From contig NZ_AUFV01000003.1 of assembly GCF_000426685.1 (NCBI RefSeq), positions 1-64,000 on the forward strand: a stretch of DNA of 64,000 bases, written 5' to 3'. The position numbers were made by a program, and so were the translations under genes. The DNA is from Solimonas flava DSM 18980 (GTDB lineage Bacteria; Pseudomonadota; Gammaproteobacteria; Nevskiales; Nevskiaceae). The notes under the pieces were generated by a model. That model was given only the letters and a program-made list of their open reading frames with translations, searched no databases and had not been told where the DNA came from. Of the stretch, positions 19,699 through 28,497 are shown in pieces. How positions within the stretch are numbered: position 1 is the stretch's first letter; each line of letters begins with the position of its first letter.

Positions 19699-21390
19699 AT
19701 GACGGGTGGCGATGCATTCCTGCGGGCCCGCGACCAGCTGCTGGCGCTGCGCGAGGATTACGAAACCGCGGCGCGCGAGTTCCGCTGGCCGGCGCTGCCG
19801 GACTTCAACTGGGCGCTCGACTATTTCGACGTCGTCGCGCGCGACAACGACGCGCCGGCGCTGTGGCTGGTCGAGGAGGACGGCCGCGAGCTGAAGCTGT
19901 CGTGGCGGCAGATGGCGGCGCGCTCGAATCAGGTCGCCAACCATCTGCGCGCGCTCGGCGTGCGCCGCGGCGATCGCATCCTGGTGATGCTGCCGAACCA
20001 CGTCGCGCTCTGGGAGACGATGCTGGCCGGCATGAAGCTCGGCGCGGTGCTGATTCCGGCCACGCTGCTGCTGTCGGGCGACGATCTCGCCGACCGCCTG
20101 CAGCGCGGCCACGCGCGCTTCGTGATCGCCGCCTCGGCCGAGACCGCCAAGTTCGCGCCCTATGCCGGGCAGTTCACCGGCCTGGCAGTCGGCGGCGCGG
20201 CCGCAGGCTGGCGGCCGTTCGAGGACGCCTACGCGGCGCCGGCGACGTTCGCCGCGGACGGCGCGACGCAGGCCGACGATCCGCTGCTGCTGTACTTCAC
20301 CTCGGGCACCACCTCGAAGCCGAAGCTGGTGCTGCACACGCATCGCAGCTATCCGGTCGGCCACCTGTCGACGATGTACTGGCTGGGCCTGCAGCCCGGC
20401 GCGCTGCACTACAACATCAGCTCGCCGGGTTGGGCCAAGCACGCGTGGAGCTGCTTCTTCGCGCCGTGGACCGCCGGCGCGACGATCTTCATCTACAACT
20501 ACAACCGCTTCGACGCGCGCGCCGTGCTCGACGTGCTGGTGCGCTGCGGCGTGAGCTCGCTGTGCGCGCCGCCGACCGTGTGGCGCATGCTCGTGCAGCA
20601 GGATCTCGGCGCCTGGCCGGTGCAGCTGCGCGCACTGATCGGCGCCGGCGAGCCGCTGAATCCGGAGATCATCGAGCGCGTGCGCCGCGCCTGGGGCCTG
20701 ACGATCCGCGACGGCTACGGGCAGACCGAGACCACCGCGCAGATCGGCAATCCGCCGGGCCAGCCGCTGAAGACCGGCTCGATGGGCCGGCCGCTGCCGG
20801 GCTACCGCATCGCCCTGCTCGACGTCGACGGCCGGCCGGCCGACGAAGGCGAGATCGCGATCGCGCTGGAGCCGCGCCCGGCGGCGCTGATGCAGGGCTA
20901 TCTCGACGATCCCGACAAGACCGCGGCGGTGATGCGCGACGGCTGGTACCGCACCGGCGACGTGGCGATGCGCGACGCCGACGGTTACTACACCTACGTC
21001 GGCCGCGCCGACGACGTGTTCAAGGCCTCCGACTACCGCATCAGCCCGTTCGAGCTGGAAAGCGCGCTGATCGAGCACCCGGCGATCGCCGAGGCCGCGG
21101 TCGTGCCGAGTCCCGACCCGCTGCGCCTGGCGGTGCCGAAAGCCTTCGTCGTGCTGCGCGAGGGTCACGTGCCGAGCCGCGAGCTGGCGCGCGACATCCT
21201 GCAGTTCGCGCGCCGGCGCCTGGCGCCGTACCAGCGCGTGCGCCGCATCGAGTTCTACGAGCTGCCGAAGACCATCTCCGGCAAGATCCGTCGCGTCGAG
21301 CTGCGCCGCCTCGAAAGCGCGGCGCGCGACGACGCGCGCCGGCCCGGCGAGTACTGGGAGCAGGACTTCCGCGAGCTCGGCGCCGACTAG
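19699..21390 (+). CDS. Acyl-CoA synthetase (AMP-forming), ACSM/benzoate-ligase-like
   Basis: A 563-residue second ligase. Motifs are YFTSGTTSKPKLVLHTHRS, DGYGQTETTAQIGN, and the hinge RADDVFKASDYRISPFELE with the catalytic Lys in TISGKIRRVEL. The overall pattern, including the N-terminal FNWALDYFD, resembles medium-chain/aryl acyl-CoA synthetases. GGGAG lies 11 bases ahead of the ATG at 19699. It follows the first ligase by 70 bases in the same direction. Two different ligases in series suggest two acid substrates, or a main and a side product. Confidence 0.88.
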   Translation: MTGGDAFLRARDQLLALREDYETAAREFRWPALPDFNWALDYFDVVARDNDAPALWLVEEDGRELKLSWRQMAARSNQVANHLRALGVRRGDRILVMLPNHVALWETMLAGMKLGAVLIPATLLLSGDDLADRLQRGHARFVIAASAETAKFAPYAGQFTGLAVGGAAAGWRPFEDAYAAPATFAADGATQADDPLLLYFTSGTTSKPKLVLHTHRSYPVGHLSTMYWLGLQPGALHYNISSPGWAKHAWSCFFAPWTAGATIFIYNYNRFDARAVLDVLVRCGVSSLCAPPTVWRMLVQQDLGAWPVQLRALIGAGEPLNPEIIERVRRAWGLTIRDGYGQTETTAQIGNPPGQPLKTGSMGRPLPGYRIALLDVDGRPADEGEIAIALEPRPAALMQGYLDDPDKTAAVMRDGWYRTGDVAMRDADGYYTYVGRADDVFKASDYRISPFELESALIEHPAIAEAAVVPSPDPLRLAVPKAFVVLREGHVPSRELARDILQFARRRLAPYQRVRRIEFYELPKTISGKIRRVELRRLESAARDDARRPGEYWEQDFRELGAD

Positions 21391-21397
21391 CGAACGA

Positions 21398-22072
21398 CTA
21401 GCCGAGCCCCAGCACGATCGCGACGACCAGCAGCGCGGCGCCGGCGAGGCCGAGCGCCGCTTTCCACAAGGGCGCGAAGCGCAGGCCGTCGGCAGCGCCG
21501 GGCGGCAGGCGCTTGCGCCCGCCGAGCATCGCCGCGACCAGGTTCTCGCGCCGGTAGACGGCGTAGAACACGATCGCGGCGACGTGCAGGCCGACCAGCG
21601 CCAGCAGAACGTCGAAGCAGAACTCGTGGAACTCGGCCGCCGCGCGGCCGGCCGAGAACGGCAGCCAGTGCGACAGCGGCCCCGATTCGAGGCCGTCGGT
21701 GTCGACCGCGAACAGGCCGCTGCCGGTCTGCGCGAGCAGCACCGCGAGCAGCGCGAGCACGCTCCAGCCGCCCATCGGGTTGTGCCCGGCGCTGATCGGC
21801 GCCGGCCGCGCGAACAGGCCGCGCGCATAGGCGGCGACCGCACGCGGACCGCGCACGAAGCCGCCGAAGCGGGCGCTGCTGCTGCCGGCGAAGCCCCAGT
21901 AGAGGCGGAACAGCAGCAGCGCCAGCACCGCATAACCGGAATAGCGATGCCAGCCCAGCTCGCCGTTCTCGCCGCTCCACCACGAGAACAGCACCAGCGC
22001 CAGCAGCGCCCAGTGCGTCAGCCGGACCGGCAGGTCCCAGAGACGCTGCGGCTTGAGTTCCGGGAGGACCAC
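21398..22072 (-). CDS. Cytochrome b561-family membrane protein
   Basis: A 224-residue protein with about five membrane segments. It starts at LWDLPVRLTHWALL, the signature of di-heme cytochrome b/Ni-Fe-hydrogenase-type b subunits. Heme-ligand His candidates lie in LTHWAL, LGWHRYSGY, EFHEFCF and VGLHVAA. It starts with GTG only 6 bases after the stop of the cytochrome c gene upstream, so the two are translationally coupled. It probably passes electrons between quinol and the partner cytochrome. It converges with the ligase gene. Confidence 0.85.
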   Translation of the reverse strand: MVLPELKPQRLWDLPVRLTHWALLALVLFSWWSGENGELGWHRYSGYAVLALLLFRLYWGFAGSSSARFGGFVRGPRAVAAYARGLFARPAPISAGHNPMGGWSVLALLAVLLAQTGSGLFAVDTDGLESGPLSHWLPFSAGRAAAEFHEFCFDVLLALVGLHVAAIVFYAVYRRENLVAAMLGGRKRLPPGAADGLRFAPLWKAALGLAGAALLVVAIVLGLG

Positions 22073-22078
22073 GGCGAC

Positions 22079-22552
22079 TCAGTGGTCCTTGTTGCGGAAC
22101 TGCTCGTGGCAGCCCTTGCAGGTCTTGCCGAGCTCGCCGACCTGCGTCGCGAACGCCGCGGCATCGTTGGCGCCGGCCGTCTCGGCGAGCTTGGCGGCGG
22201 CGGCGACGAAGGCTTCGCGCTTCTCGGCGAAGACTTCCGGCTGCTGCCAGATCTCGGGCTTGGCGCCGGTCTTGCGGCCGCTCTCCGGGCCCGAGCCGGC
22301 CGGGAACCAGTCCTTGAGCTGCGGCGCAGTCTCGTTGATCTTGCCCGCCGCGGCGGCGAGTTCCGGATTGAGGCTGCCGCCGCCCTTGAGCGTGTCGGCG
22401 ATCTTCTTCATCGCGTCGCCCATCGCCTCGAAGCCTTCATGGCGCGCGTCCATCGCCTGCTTGACGGCGGGGTCGAGCGGCTTGCCGCCGCAGGCGGTGA
22501 CGGCGAAGACCAGCATCGGGGCGGCGGCGAGGGCGAGGATCGGGCGTTTCAT
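22079..22552 (-). CDS. Class II cytochrome c (c'/c556-like) lipoprotein
   Basis: A 157-residue exported protein. The signal sequence ends at a lipobox VTAC, implying membrane anchoring. The helical body ends in the single heme motif C145-x2-C148-H149 (CKGCH) close to the C-terminus, as in cytochromes c' and c556. The start at MKRPIL is preferred because a standard signal peptide begins there. It is the first gene of a two-gene unit with the cytochrome b561, a pairing known in several proteobacteria. The function is electron transfer or gas binding; which one is not clear. Confidence 0.85.
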   Translation of the reverse strand: MKRPILALAAAPMLVFAVTACGGKPLDPAVKQAMDARHEGFEAMGDAMKKIADTLKGGGSLNPELAAAAGKINETAPQLKDWFPAGSGPESGRKTGAKPEIWQQPEVFAEKREAFVAAAAKLAETAGANDAAAFATQVGELGKTCKGCHEQFRNKDH

Positions 22553-22640
22553 CGGGCGGTTTCCTTGGTGGGTTGTGCAGATGGGTGAAAGCTTGCGGCG
22601 GGATTGCATCATTTGTCTAGCAGATACCTGACTGCGATCT

Positions 22641-23081
22641 TCAGCGGGCCTCGAGCCAGAACGTCACCGGTCCGTCGTTGACGAGGGCGACCTGCATGTC
22701 GGCGCCGAAGCGGCCGCTGCCGACCTCGGCATGCGCGGCGCGCGCCAGTTCGACGAGCCGTGCGAACAGCGCGCGCGCCAGCGGCGGCGGCGCGGCGGTC
22801 GAAAAGCCGGGACGCGTGCCGCTGCGCGTATCGGCGGCGAGCGTGAACTGCGGCACCAGCAGCAGGCCGCCGCCGGTATCGCGCAACGAACGGTTCATGC
22901 GGCCCTCGCCGTCGGCGAACACACGATAGCCGAGCAGGCGTTCGAGCAGGCGCGCGGCGCTGGCTTCGCTGTCGTCCGGCTGCACGCCGACCAGCACCAG
23001 CAGGCCGGCGCCGATCGCGGCGACGCGCTCGCCGTCGACGCTCACCGATGCCTCGCGGACCCGCTGCAATAAACCGATCAT
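22641..23081 (-). CDS. dtd: D-aminoacyl-tRNA deacylase
   Basis: A 147-residue housekeeping editing enzyme that removes D-amino acids mischarged on tRNA. It begins MIGLLQRVREASVSVDG. The two hallmark motifs are present: PQFTLAADTRSGTRPGF (usually SQFTL; here Pro replaces Ser) and the Gly-Pro motif in NDGPVTFWLE. The length is typical of the family. The ATG at 23081 was chosen by family N-terminus; longer in-frame extensions are GC-rich leader. Confidence 0.92.
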   Translation of the reverse strand: MIGLLQRVREASVSVDGERVAAIGAGLLVLVGVQPDDSEASAARLLERLLGYRVFADGEGRMNRSLRDTGGGLLLVPQFTLAADTRSGTRPGFSTAAPPPLARALFARLVELARAAHAEVGSGRFGADMQVALVNDGPVTFWLEAR

Positions 23082-23305
23082 GCGCTCTCCTGCGTGCCGA
23101 CCTTCGATTTTCCTACAGCGCGCGCGCCCGGCGCACGCTGCCGCGGCGGGCGCGTCGGGCCTATGCTGGCGGGGCCGTCGCGCTCCCCGTGCGGCGGCTC
23201 CTTGGATTTCCATGCCTGGCCCCGCCCTTCACCGGGCGGGCCCTTCTTGCCGGGCCGCGCGCGCCGCTCGCAGCCGCTTCGCCGGCGACTTTACAATCGC
23301 GCGCC

Positions 23306-24196
23306 ATGAAATCATGGCTCCACTCCCTGATCCGCGCGTCCGGCGCGGCGCCGCTGTGGCTGCTGCACGGCCTCGGCGGCGCCATCGGCGCCCTGCTGTG
23401 GCGCGTGCCGAACAAGCAGCGGCGGCTGACGCTGTGGCATCTCGAACGCTGCCTGCCGGAACTGGGCGCCGGCGAGCGCGAGCGCATCGCCCGCGCCAGC
23501 CTCGGCCACATGTTCAAGGCCGTGCTCGAAGCGCCCGCCTTGTGGTTCGGCAGCCGCCGCCGGCTCGCGCGCTGGCTCGCCGACCCGGCCGCCGCGCGTC
23601 AGGTCGAGGCGCTGCGCGCGCAGGACCGCGGCGTGATCTGGCTGTGCCCGCACATCGGCGCCTGGGAGCTGGCCGGACTGTTCTGCTCGGCGCACGGTCC
23701 GATGACCTCGCTCTACAAGCCGCAGAAGGGTGCGGTCGACGCCATCATGTACGATGGCCGCACGCGACTCGGCGCGCGGCTGGTGCCGACCACCGGCGCC
23801 GGCGTCAAGGCCCTGCTCGCCGCGCTCAGGAACAAGGAGATGATCGGCATCCTGCCGGACCACGACCCGCCGCGCGGCGCCGGCGTCTACGCACCGCTGT
23901 TCGGCATGACTGCGCATACGACCGAGCTGGTCACCAAGCTCGCCGCGCGCAGCGGCGCGCCGGTCTGGTTCTGCATCGCCGAGCGTCTGCCGCGCGGGCG
24001 CGGCTACCGCTTCCATCTGTCGCCGGCGCCGGCCGACATCGCCGATGCGCAAACCGGCGTGGCGGCGCTGAACCGCGGCGTCGAAGCGGTGATCCGGGCG
24101 CTGCCCGAGCAGTACTGGTGGGCCTATGAGCGCTATCGCCACCAGCCGGACGGACGGCCGAATCCGTACCGGCTCGCGGCGACGTCGAAAAGCTGA
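23306..24196 (+). CDS. LpxL/HtrB-family lysophospholipid acyltransferase
   Basis: A 296-residue inner-membrane acyltransferase of the lipid A late-acylation family. The catalytic H-x4-E motif is H116-E121 (HIGAWE). A hydrophobic N-terminal segment (APLWLLHGLGGAIGALLW) anchors it. ILPDHDPPRGAGVYAPLFG is the conserved second motif region. It probably adds a secondary acyl chain to lipid A or acylates a related lipid (for example ornithine lipid or aryl polyene). It stands alone, divergent from dtd. Confidence 0.88.
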   Translation: MKSWLHSLIRASGAAPLWLLHGLGGAIGALLWRVPNKQRRLTLWHLERCLPELGAGERERIARASLGHMFKAVLEAPALWFGSRRRLARWLADPAAARQVEALRAQDRGVIWLCPHIGAWELAGLFCSAHGPMTSLYKPQKGAVDAIMYDGRTRLGARLVPTTGAGVKALLAALRNKEMIGILPDHDPPRGAGVYAPLFGMTAHTTELVTKLAARSGAPVWFCIAERLPRGRGYRFHLSPAPADIADAQTGVAALNRGVEAVIRALPEQYWWAYERYRHQPDGRPNPYRLAATSKS

Positions 24197-24310
24197 CAAT
24201 TTTGTAAGGCAAGGGAACTCCCGGCGCCGCCCGGCGGTCACTGGCTGCGATTTTGTGGCGCACCGCCAACTTCCGAAAAAGACCTTTCTCAAGGACACGA
24301 ACGAAAACGC

Positions 24311-25252
24311 ATGGACACAGAAGCGAACGAAGTCCTGATCGAAGCGCGCGGCCTGACGCGGCGCTACGGCCCGACGGTCGCCGTCAACCGGCTCGACCTG
24401 ACATTGCGCAAGGGCGAGATCCTCGGCCTGCTCGGCCCGAACGGCGCCGGCAAGTCGACGACGATGAAGATGCTGACCGGCAACCTGGCGCCGAGCGACG
24501 GCGACGTCCGCATCAAGGGCGTGTCGATGCGCGAGCAGCCCAAGCTCGCGAAAAGCTCGCTCGGCTACCTGCCCGAGCAGCCGCCGGTCTATCCGGAACT
24601 GACGGTCGATGAATACCTCGGCTACTGCGCCGGCCTGCACGGCGTGGCGCGCAAGGACCTGGCCGATGCGCTGGCCTCGGCCAAGCGCGACTGCGGCCTC
24701 GCCGACGTCGGCCACCGCCTGGTCGGCAATCTGTCGAAGGGCTACCAGCAGCGCGTCGGCATCGCCCAGGCGATCATCCACCGCCCACCGGTGGTGATCC
24801 TCGACGAGCCGACGGTCGGCCTCGACCCGATCCAGATCCGCGAGATCCGCACGCTGATCGCCGAACTCGGCCGCAGCCACAGCGTGATCCTGTCGAGCCA
24901 CATCCTGCCGGAGATCCAGGCGGTCTGCAGCCGCGTGATGATCATCGCCCGAGGGCTGGTGGTCTACAACGAGCCGATGGCGGCGACGCAGGGCGACGCC
25001 TCGGTCATCGCCGGCTTCAAGCGCGCGCCGCAGGCCGTGCAGCTCGCAGGCATCGATGGCGTCGACGGCGCCAGCCCGCTCGGCGACGACCGCTTCCTCG
25101 TCACCCCGCGCAAGGGTGCCGACCCGCGCGAGGCGATCGCCCGGGCCGCGGCGCAGAACGACTGGGGCCTGATCGAGCTGCACGCGCAGCAGCGCACGCT
25201 GGAGGAAATTTTCGTCGAGCTGACGTCCGGCGACCTGAGGGCCGCCGCATGA
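24311..25252 (+). CDS. ABC transporter ATP-binding protein (GldA-like)
   Basis: A 313-residue ATPase. Walker A is GPNGAGKST (residues 42-50), the signature is LSKGYQQR, Walker B is VVILDEPTVGLD, followed by the switch His in SSHIL. The C-terminal extension is typical of ABC-2 exporters of the GldA/NosF group. It heads a four-gene unit with a permease, an auxiliary extracellular protein and a DUF4340 protein. The stop overlaps a 24-codon ORF (ATGA). The exported substrate is unknown. Confidence 0.92.
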   Translation: MDTEANEVLIEARGLTRRYGPTVAVNRLDLTLRKGEILGLLGPNGAGKSTTMKMLTGNLAPSDGDVRIKGVSMREQPKLAKSSLGYLPEQPPVYPELTVDEYLGYCAGLHGVARKDLADALASAKRDCGLADVGHRLVGNLSKGYQQRVGIAQAIIHRPPVVILDEPTVGLDPIQIREIRTLIAELGRSHSVILSSHILPEIQAVCSRVMIIARGLVVYNEPMAATQGDASVIAGFKRAPQAVQLAGIDGVDGASPLGDDRFLVTPRKGADPREAIARAAAQNDWGLIELHAQQRTLEEIFVELTSGDLRAAA

Positions 25253-25323
25253 GCGCCGCACCGCACGCCGCCGTCAGCTTCGCCCGCACCCACCTTCGCT
25301 ACGTCCAGGGCATCGTGTCATGA
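25249..25323 (+). CDS. Possible 24-codon coupling ORF between ABC genes
   Basis: The ATG overlaps the stop of the ATPase gene (ATGA at 25249-25252) and the TGA overlaps the start of the permease (ATGA at 25320-25323). The frame therefore bridges the 67-base gap exactly. The 24-residue peptide has no recognised motif. Its likely purpose is to carry ribosomes from one gene to the next; alternatively it is chance in GC-rich DNA. Confidence 0.35.
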   Translation: MSAAPHAAVSFARTHLRYVQGIVS

Positions 25324-26063
25324 CTGCCATTCTCAACATCGCGCGCACCGAATGGCGCCGCATCTTCCTGTCGCCGCTCGCCTGGGCGGTGCTCGCCGTC
25401 GTCCAGTTCATCACCGGCTTCGTCTTCATCAACCTGATCGCGCAGTACGCGGCGGCGTCCGCCGACGGCAGTGATCTCGGCGTCTCCGACGTCGTCGCCG
25501 GCTCGCTGTACGGCTTCGCCACGGTGCTGCTGCTGCTGATCATTCCGCTGATGACGATGCGGCTGTTCGCCGAAGAACGGAAGACCGGCAGCATCACGCT
25601 GCTGTTCTCGGCGCCGGTGTCGCTGACCGAGATCGTGCTCGGCAAGTTTCTCGGCGTGCTCGGCTTCATCGCCGTCGTGGTCGTGCTGATGGCGCTGATG
25701 CCGCTGTCGCTGGCGTGGTCGACCGACATGGACTGGGGCCGCGTCGCCGCCGGCCTGGTCGGTCTGTTCCTGCTGATGATGGCGTTCGCCGCGGCCGGCC
25801 TGTTCGTGTCGTCGCTGACGCGCGAGCCGACGATCGCCGCGGTCGCCAGCTTCGGCCTGCTGCTGGTGATCTGGCTGTCCAACATCCTCGCCTACAACGA
25901 CAGCGTGCCGTTCAAGGAAGTCTTCAGCTACCTGTCGCTGATCGATCACTTCGAGAGCCTGCGCCGCGGCGTGTTCGCGACCGCCGACGTCGTCTACTAC
26001 TTCCTGTTCTCGGCCCTGTTCCTGTGGCTGACGGTGCTGCGCCTCGACATCGAGCGCAACTAG
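25320..26063 (+). CDS. ABC-2 transporter permease (GldF-like)
   Basis: A 247-residue membrane protein with six hydrophobic segments. MTMRLFAEERKTGSITLLFSAPVS is the conserved cytoplasmic coupling region of ABC-2 permeases of the GldF type. It forms the channel partnered by the ATPase just upstream and lies before the GldG-like subunit. The ATG overlaps the stop of a small bridging ORF. Confidence 0.9.
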   Translation: MTAILNIARTEWRRIFLSPLAWAVLAVVQFITGFVFINLIAQYAAASADGSDLGVSDVVAGSLYGFATVLLLLIIPLMTMRLFAEERKTGSITLLFSAPVSLTEIVLGKFLGVLGFIAVVVVLMALMPLSLAWSTDMDWGRVAAGLVGLFLLMMAFAAAGLFVSSLTREPTIAAVASFGLLLVIWLSNILAYNDSVPFKEVFSYLSLIDHFESLRRGVFATADVVYYFLFSALFLWLTVLRLDIERN

Positions 26064-26100
26064 ACCGCCCGACGCCCACGAGACTCCCAAGAAGAAAGCC

Positions 26101-27486
26101 ATGAAACAGAAGAAGCAAATCCTTGCGCAGCAGCTGTTCAACGGCCTGCTGATCCTCGCGGTGATCGTGCTGCTCGGCTTCCTGTCGGTGCGCTTCAAGG
26201 CCGACATCGACTGGACCGCCGGCAAGCGCAATACGCTGACCGCGGCGAGCGTCAAGCAGCTCGAATCGATGCCCGATCCGATCGTCTTCCACGTGTTCGC
26301 GCCGAGCGGCGCCGACACGCGCCATGCGATCGAGGCCGACCTCGAGCGCTACACGCGCGTCAAGAAGAACATCGAGCTCGACTTCATCGACCCGAGCGCC
26401 TCGCCGCAGAAGGTCCGCGAGTTCAACGTCAACTACGTCGGCCAGATCGTCGCCGAGTATCAGGGCCGCCGCGAGACGCTGAACGCGACGACCGAACCGG
26501 CGATCACCACCGCGCTGCAGCGCCTCGCCTACGGCGGCGAACAGTGGGTGGTGTTCCTCGAAGGCCACGGCGAGCGTTCCACCTCCGAGCCCGGCCCGAC
26601 CTCGTTCAGCCGCTTCGCGCAGGCGCTGAAGGACAAGGGCCTCAAGGTCCAGGGCCTCAATCTGGTCAAGACGCCGAAGATCCCGGACAACACCAGCGTG
26701 CTGGTGATCGCCTCGCCGGCCTCGAAGCTGCTCGACGGCGAGGCGCAGATCGTCGCCGACTACGTCGCGCACGGCGGCAACGTGCTGTGGCTGGCCGATC
26801 CCAATTACGCGCCGGGCCTCGAGCCGCTCGCCAAGGAACTGGGCATCAGCTGGCAGAACGGCTACGCGATCTTCCCGGACTACCAGATCCTCGGCACCGG
26901 CCACCCCGGCTTCTTCGCCGCGATCGACTATCCGCCGAACCCGGTGACGCAGGGCCTGGACATGGTCACGCTGTTCCCGCTGGTGCGCTCGCTGGCGACC
27001 GCGCCGGCCGGCGACTGGAAGGCGCAGCCGCTGCTGAAAACCGGCGACTCGGCCTGGCTCGAAACCGGCGACATCAACGCCGGTGCCGTGCAGTTCGACG
27101 GCAACGACATCAAGGGCCCGCTGACGATCGGCGCGACGCTGACGCGCGACTACAAGCCGGCCGCTGCCGCCAAGCCCGACGCGAAGCAGGACGCCGCCCC
27201 GGAAGCGCAGGCGCACCCGCAGCGCGTCGCGCTGATCGGCGACGCCGACTTCCTGTCCGACGCCTATCTCGACCAGCTCGGCAACCAGCAGCTCGGCCTC
27301 AATCTCGTGCAGTGGCTGGCCAGCCGCGATGCGCAGCTGAACATCGACGTGCCGAAGGCGCCGGACCGCGCCCTGTACCTGCCGGGCTGGGCGACGCTGG
27401 CGATCGCCGGCGGCTTCATCGTGCTGCTGCCGCTGCTGCTGCTCGGCTACGGCGTGCTGCGCTGGGCCGTGCGCCGGCGCCGCTGA
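26101..27486 (+). CDS. GldG-like ABC auxiliary protein
   Basis: A 461-residue membrane-anchored protein. It has one N-terminal membrane helix (about residues 12-29), a large periplasmic domain and a C-terminal helix (about 424-446) with a basic cytoplasmic end. The pattern KRNTLTAASVKQLESMPDPIVFHVFAP followed by DFIDPS and FLEGHGER matches the ABC_transp_aux/GldG family. An Ala/Pro-rich linker (PAAAAKPDAKQDAAPEA) sits near residue 360. It acts with the ATPase and permease in an export or envelope process outside of gliding. Confidence 0.88.
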   Translation: MKQKKQILAQQLFNGLLILAVIVLLGFLSVRFKADIDWTAGKRNTLTAASVKQLESMPDPIVFHVFAPSGADTRHAIEADLERYTRVKKNIELDFIDPSASPQKVREFNVNYVGQIVAEYQGRRETLNATTEPAITTALQRLAYGGEQWVVFLEGHGERSTSEPGPTSFSRFAQALKDKGLKVQGLNLVKTPKIPDNTSVLVIASPASKLLDGEAQIVADYVAHGGNVLWLADPNYAPGLEPLAKELGISWQNGYAIFPDYQILGTGHPGFFAAIDYPPNPVTQGLDMVTLFPLVRSLATAPAGDWKAQPLLKTGDSAWLETGDINAGAVQFDGNDIKGPLTIGATLTRDYKPAAAAKPDAKQDAAPEAQAHPQRVALIGDADFLSDAYLDQLGNQQLGLNLVQWLASRDAQLNIDVPKAPDRALYLPGWATLAIAGGFIVLLPLLLLGYGVLRWAVRRRR

Positions 27487-27500
27487 CGCGGGAGAACGCG

Positions 27501-28412
27501 ATGAACCGCATGCAGCTCAATGCCCTCCTCGTGCTGGTCGTCGCCGGCCTCGCCGCGGCGCTTTACTTCACGCAGAAGAAGGAAGACAAGGGCGCGCCGC
27601 TGACCACGCTGGCGGCCGACGCCGTGACCTCGATCCGCATCGAGCATCCGGGCCAGCCGACGATCCGCCTCGACAAGCAGGCCGGGCGCTGGCAGCTGAC
27701 CGCGCCGGTGCAGGCCGCGACCGATCCGTTCGAAGTCGCCTCGCTGGTCAACCTCGCGACGCAGGAGACCAAGCGCAAGCTGCCGCTCGCCGAGGTCAAG
27801 CTCGGCGAGCTCAAGCTCGACCCGCCGCAGTTCAGCGTCACGCTGAACGACCAGAAGCTCGACTTCGGCGACATGGAACCGCTCGAATACCGTCGCTACG
27901 TGCGGGTCGGCGACGCGGTCGCGCTGATCGACGATCCGTCATCGACCGCCGTCGACGCCGACTACAGCGATCTGGTCGCCAAGGACCTGCTGCCGGCCGC
28001 CGCCGAACTGCAGAAGATCGAGGTGCCGGGGCTGACGGTCGCGCGCGCCGCCGACGGCAAGACCTGGACCGCGAATCCGGCCGCGGCCGACGCCTCGAGC
28101 GACGCGCTGGCCGCCTTCACCGAGGCCTGGCGCAAGGCGCGCGCAATGTGGAACGCGAAAATGCCGGCCGACGGCGGCCAGGGCGAGCCGATCACGCTGA
28201 CGCTGAAGGACGGCGCCGCCGTACATCTCGTGCTGGTATCGCGAGAGCCACAGCTGATCCTCGACCGCCCCGACCTGAAGCTGCGCTACTCGCTGTCGAA
28301 GGCCGACGCCGACACGCTGCTGAAGCTGCCGGAAGCGCCGAAACCGGCGCCGACGGGCGATGCCGCCGGCGCCGCGACGCCAGCGCCCGCCGCCGCACCG
28401 GCCAAGCCCTGA
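27501..28412 (+). CDS. DUF4340 domain-containing protein
   Basis: A 303-residue protein with one N-terminal membrane anchor (about residues 7-24) and a soluble, repeat-like periplasmic domain (TTLAADAVTSIRIEHPGQPTIRLDKQ...). It matches DUF4340, which habitually ends GldAFG-type operons. The C-terminus is an Ala/Pro-rich tail. GGGAG lies 7 bases before the ATG. It probably forms a complex with the GldG-like protein. A terminator follows. Confidence 0.85.
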   Translation: MNRMQLNALLVLVVAGLAAALYFTQKKEDKGAPLTTLAADAVTSIRIEHPGQPTIRLDKQAGRWQLTAPVQAATDPFEVASLVNLATQETKRKLPLAEVKLGELKLDPPQFSVTLNDQKLDFGDMEPLEYRRYVRVGDAVALIDDPSSTAVDADYSDLVAKDLLPAAAELQKIEVPGLTVARAADGKTWTANPAAADASSDALAAFTEAWRKARAMWNAKMPADGGQGEPITLTLKDGAAVHLVLVSREPQLILDRPDLKLRYSLSKADADTLLKLPEAPKPAPTGDAAGAATPAPAAAPAKP

Positions 28413-28438
28413 ACGACCCGTCGTTTCGTGAAACAATG

Positions 28439-28468
28439 CGGCCCGCCGATGCGGGCCGTCTTGTTTTT
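28439..28468 (+). terminator. Rho-independent terminator after the ABC operon
   Basis: An 8-bp perfect stem, CGGCCCGC/GCGGGCCG with a 4-base loop, is followed by TCTTGTTTTT. It closes the GldA-F-G/DUF4340 unit just before mutM. Confidence 0.8.
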
Positions 28469-28497
28469 CGGGCCCGCGATCCGATTGACGATCCGCC

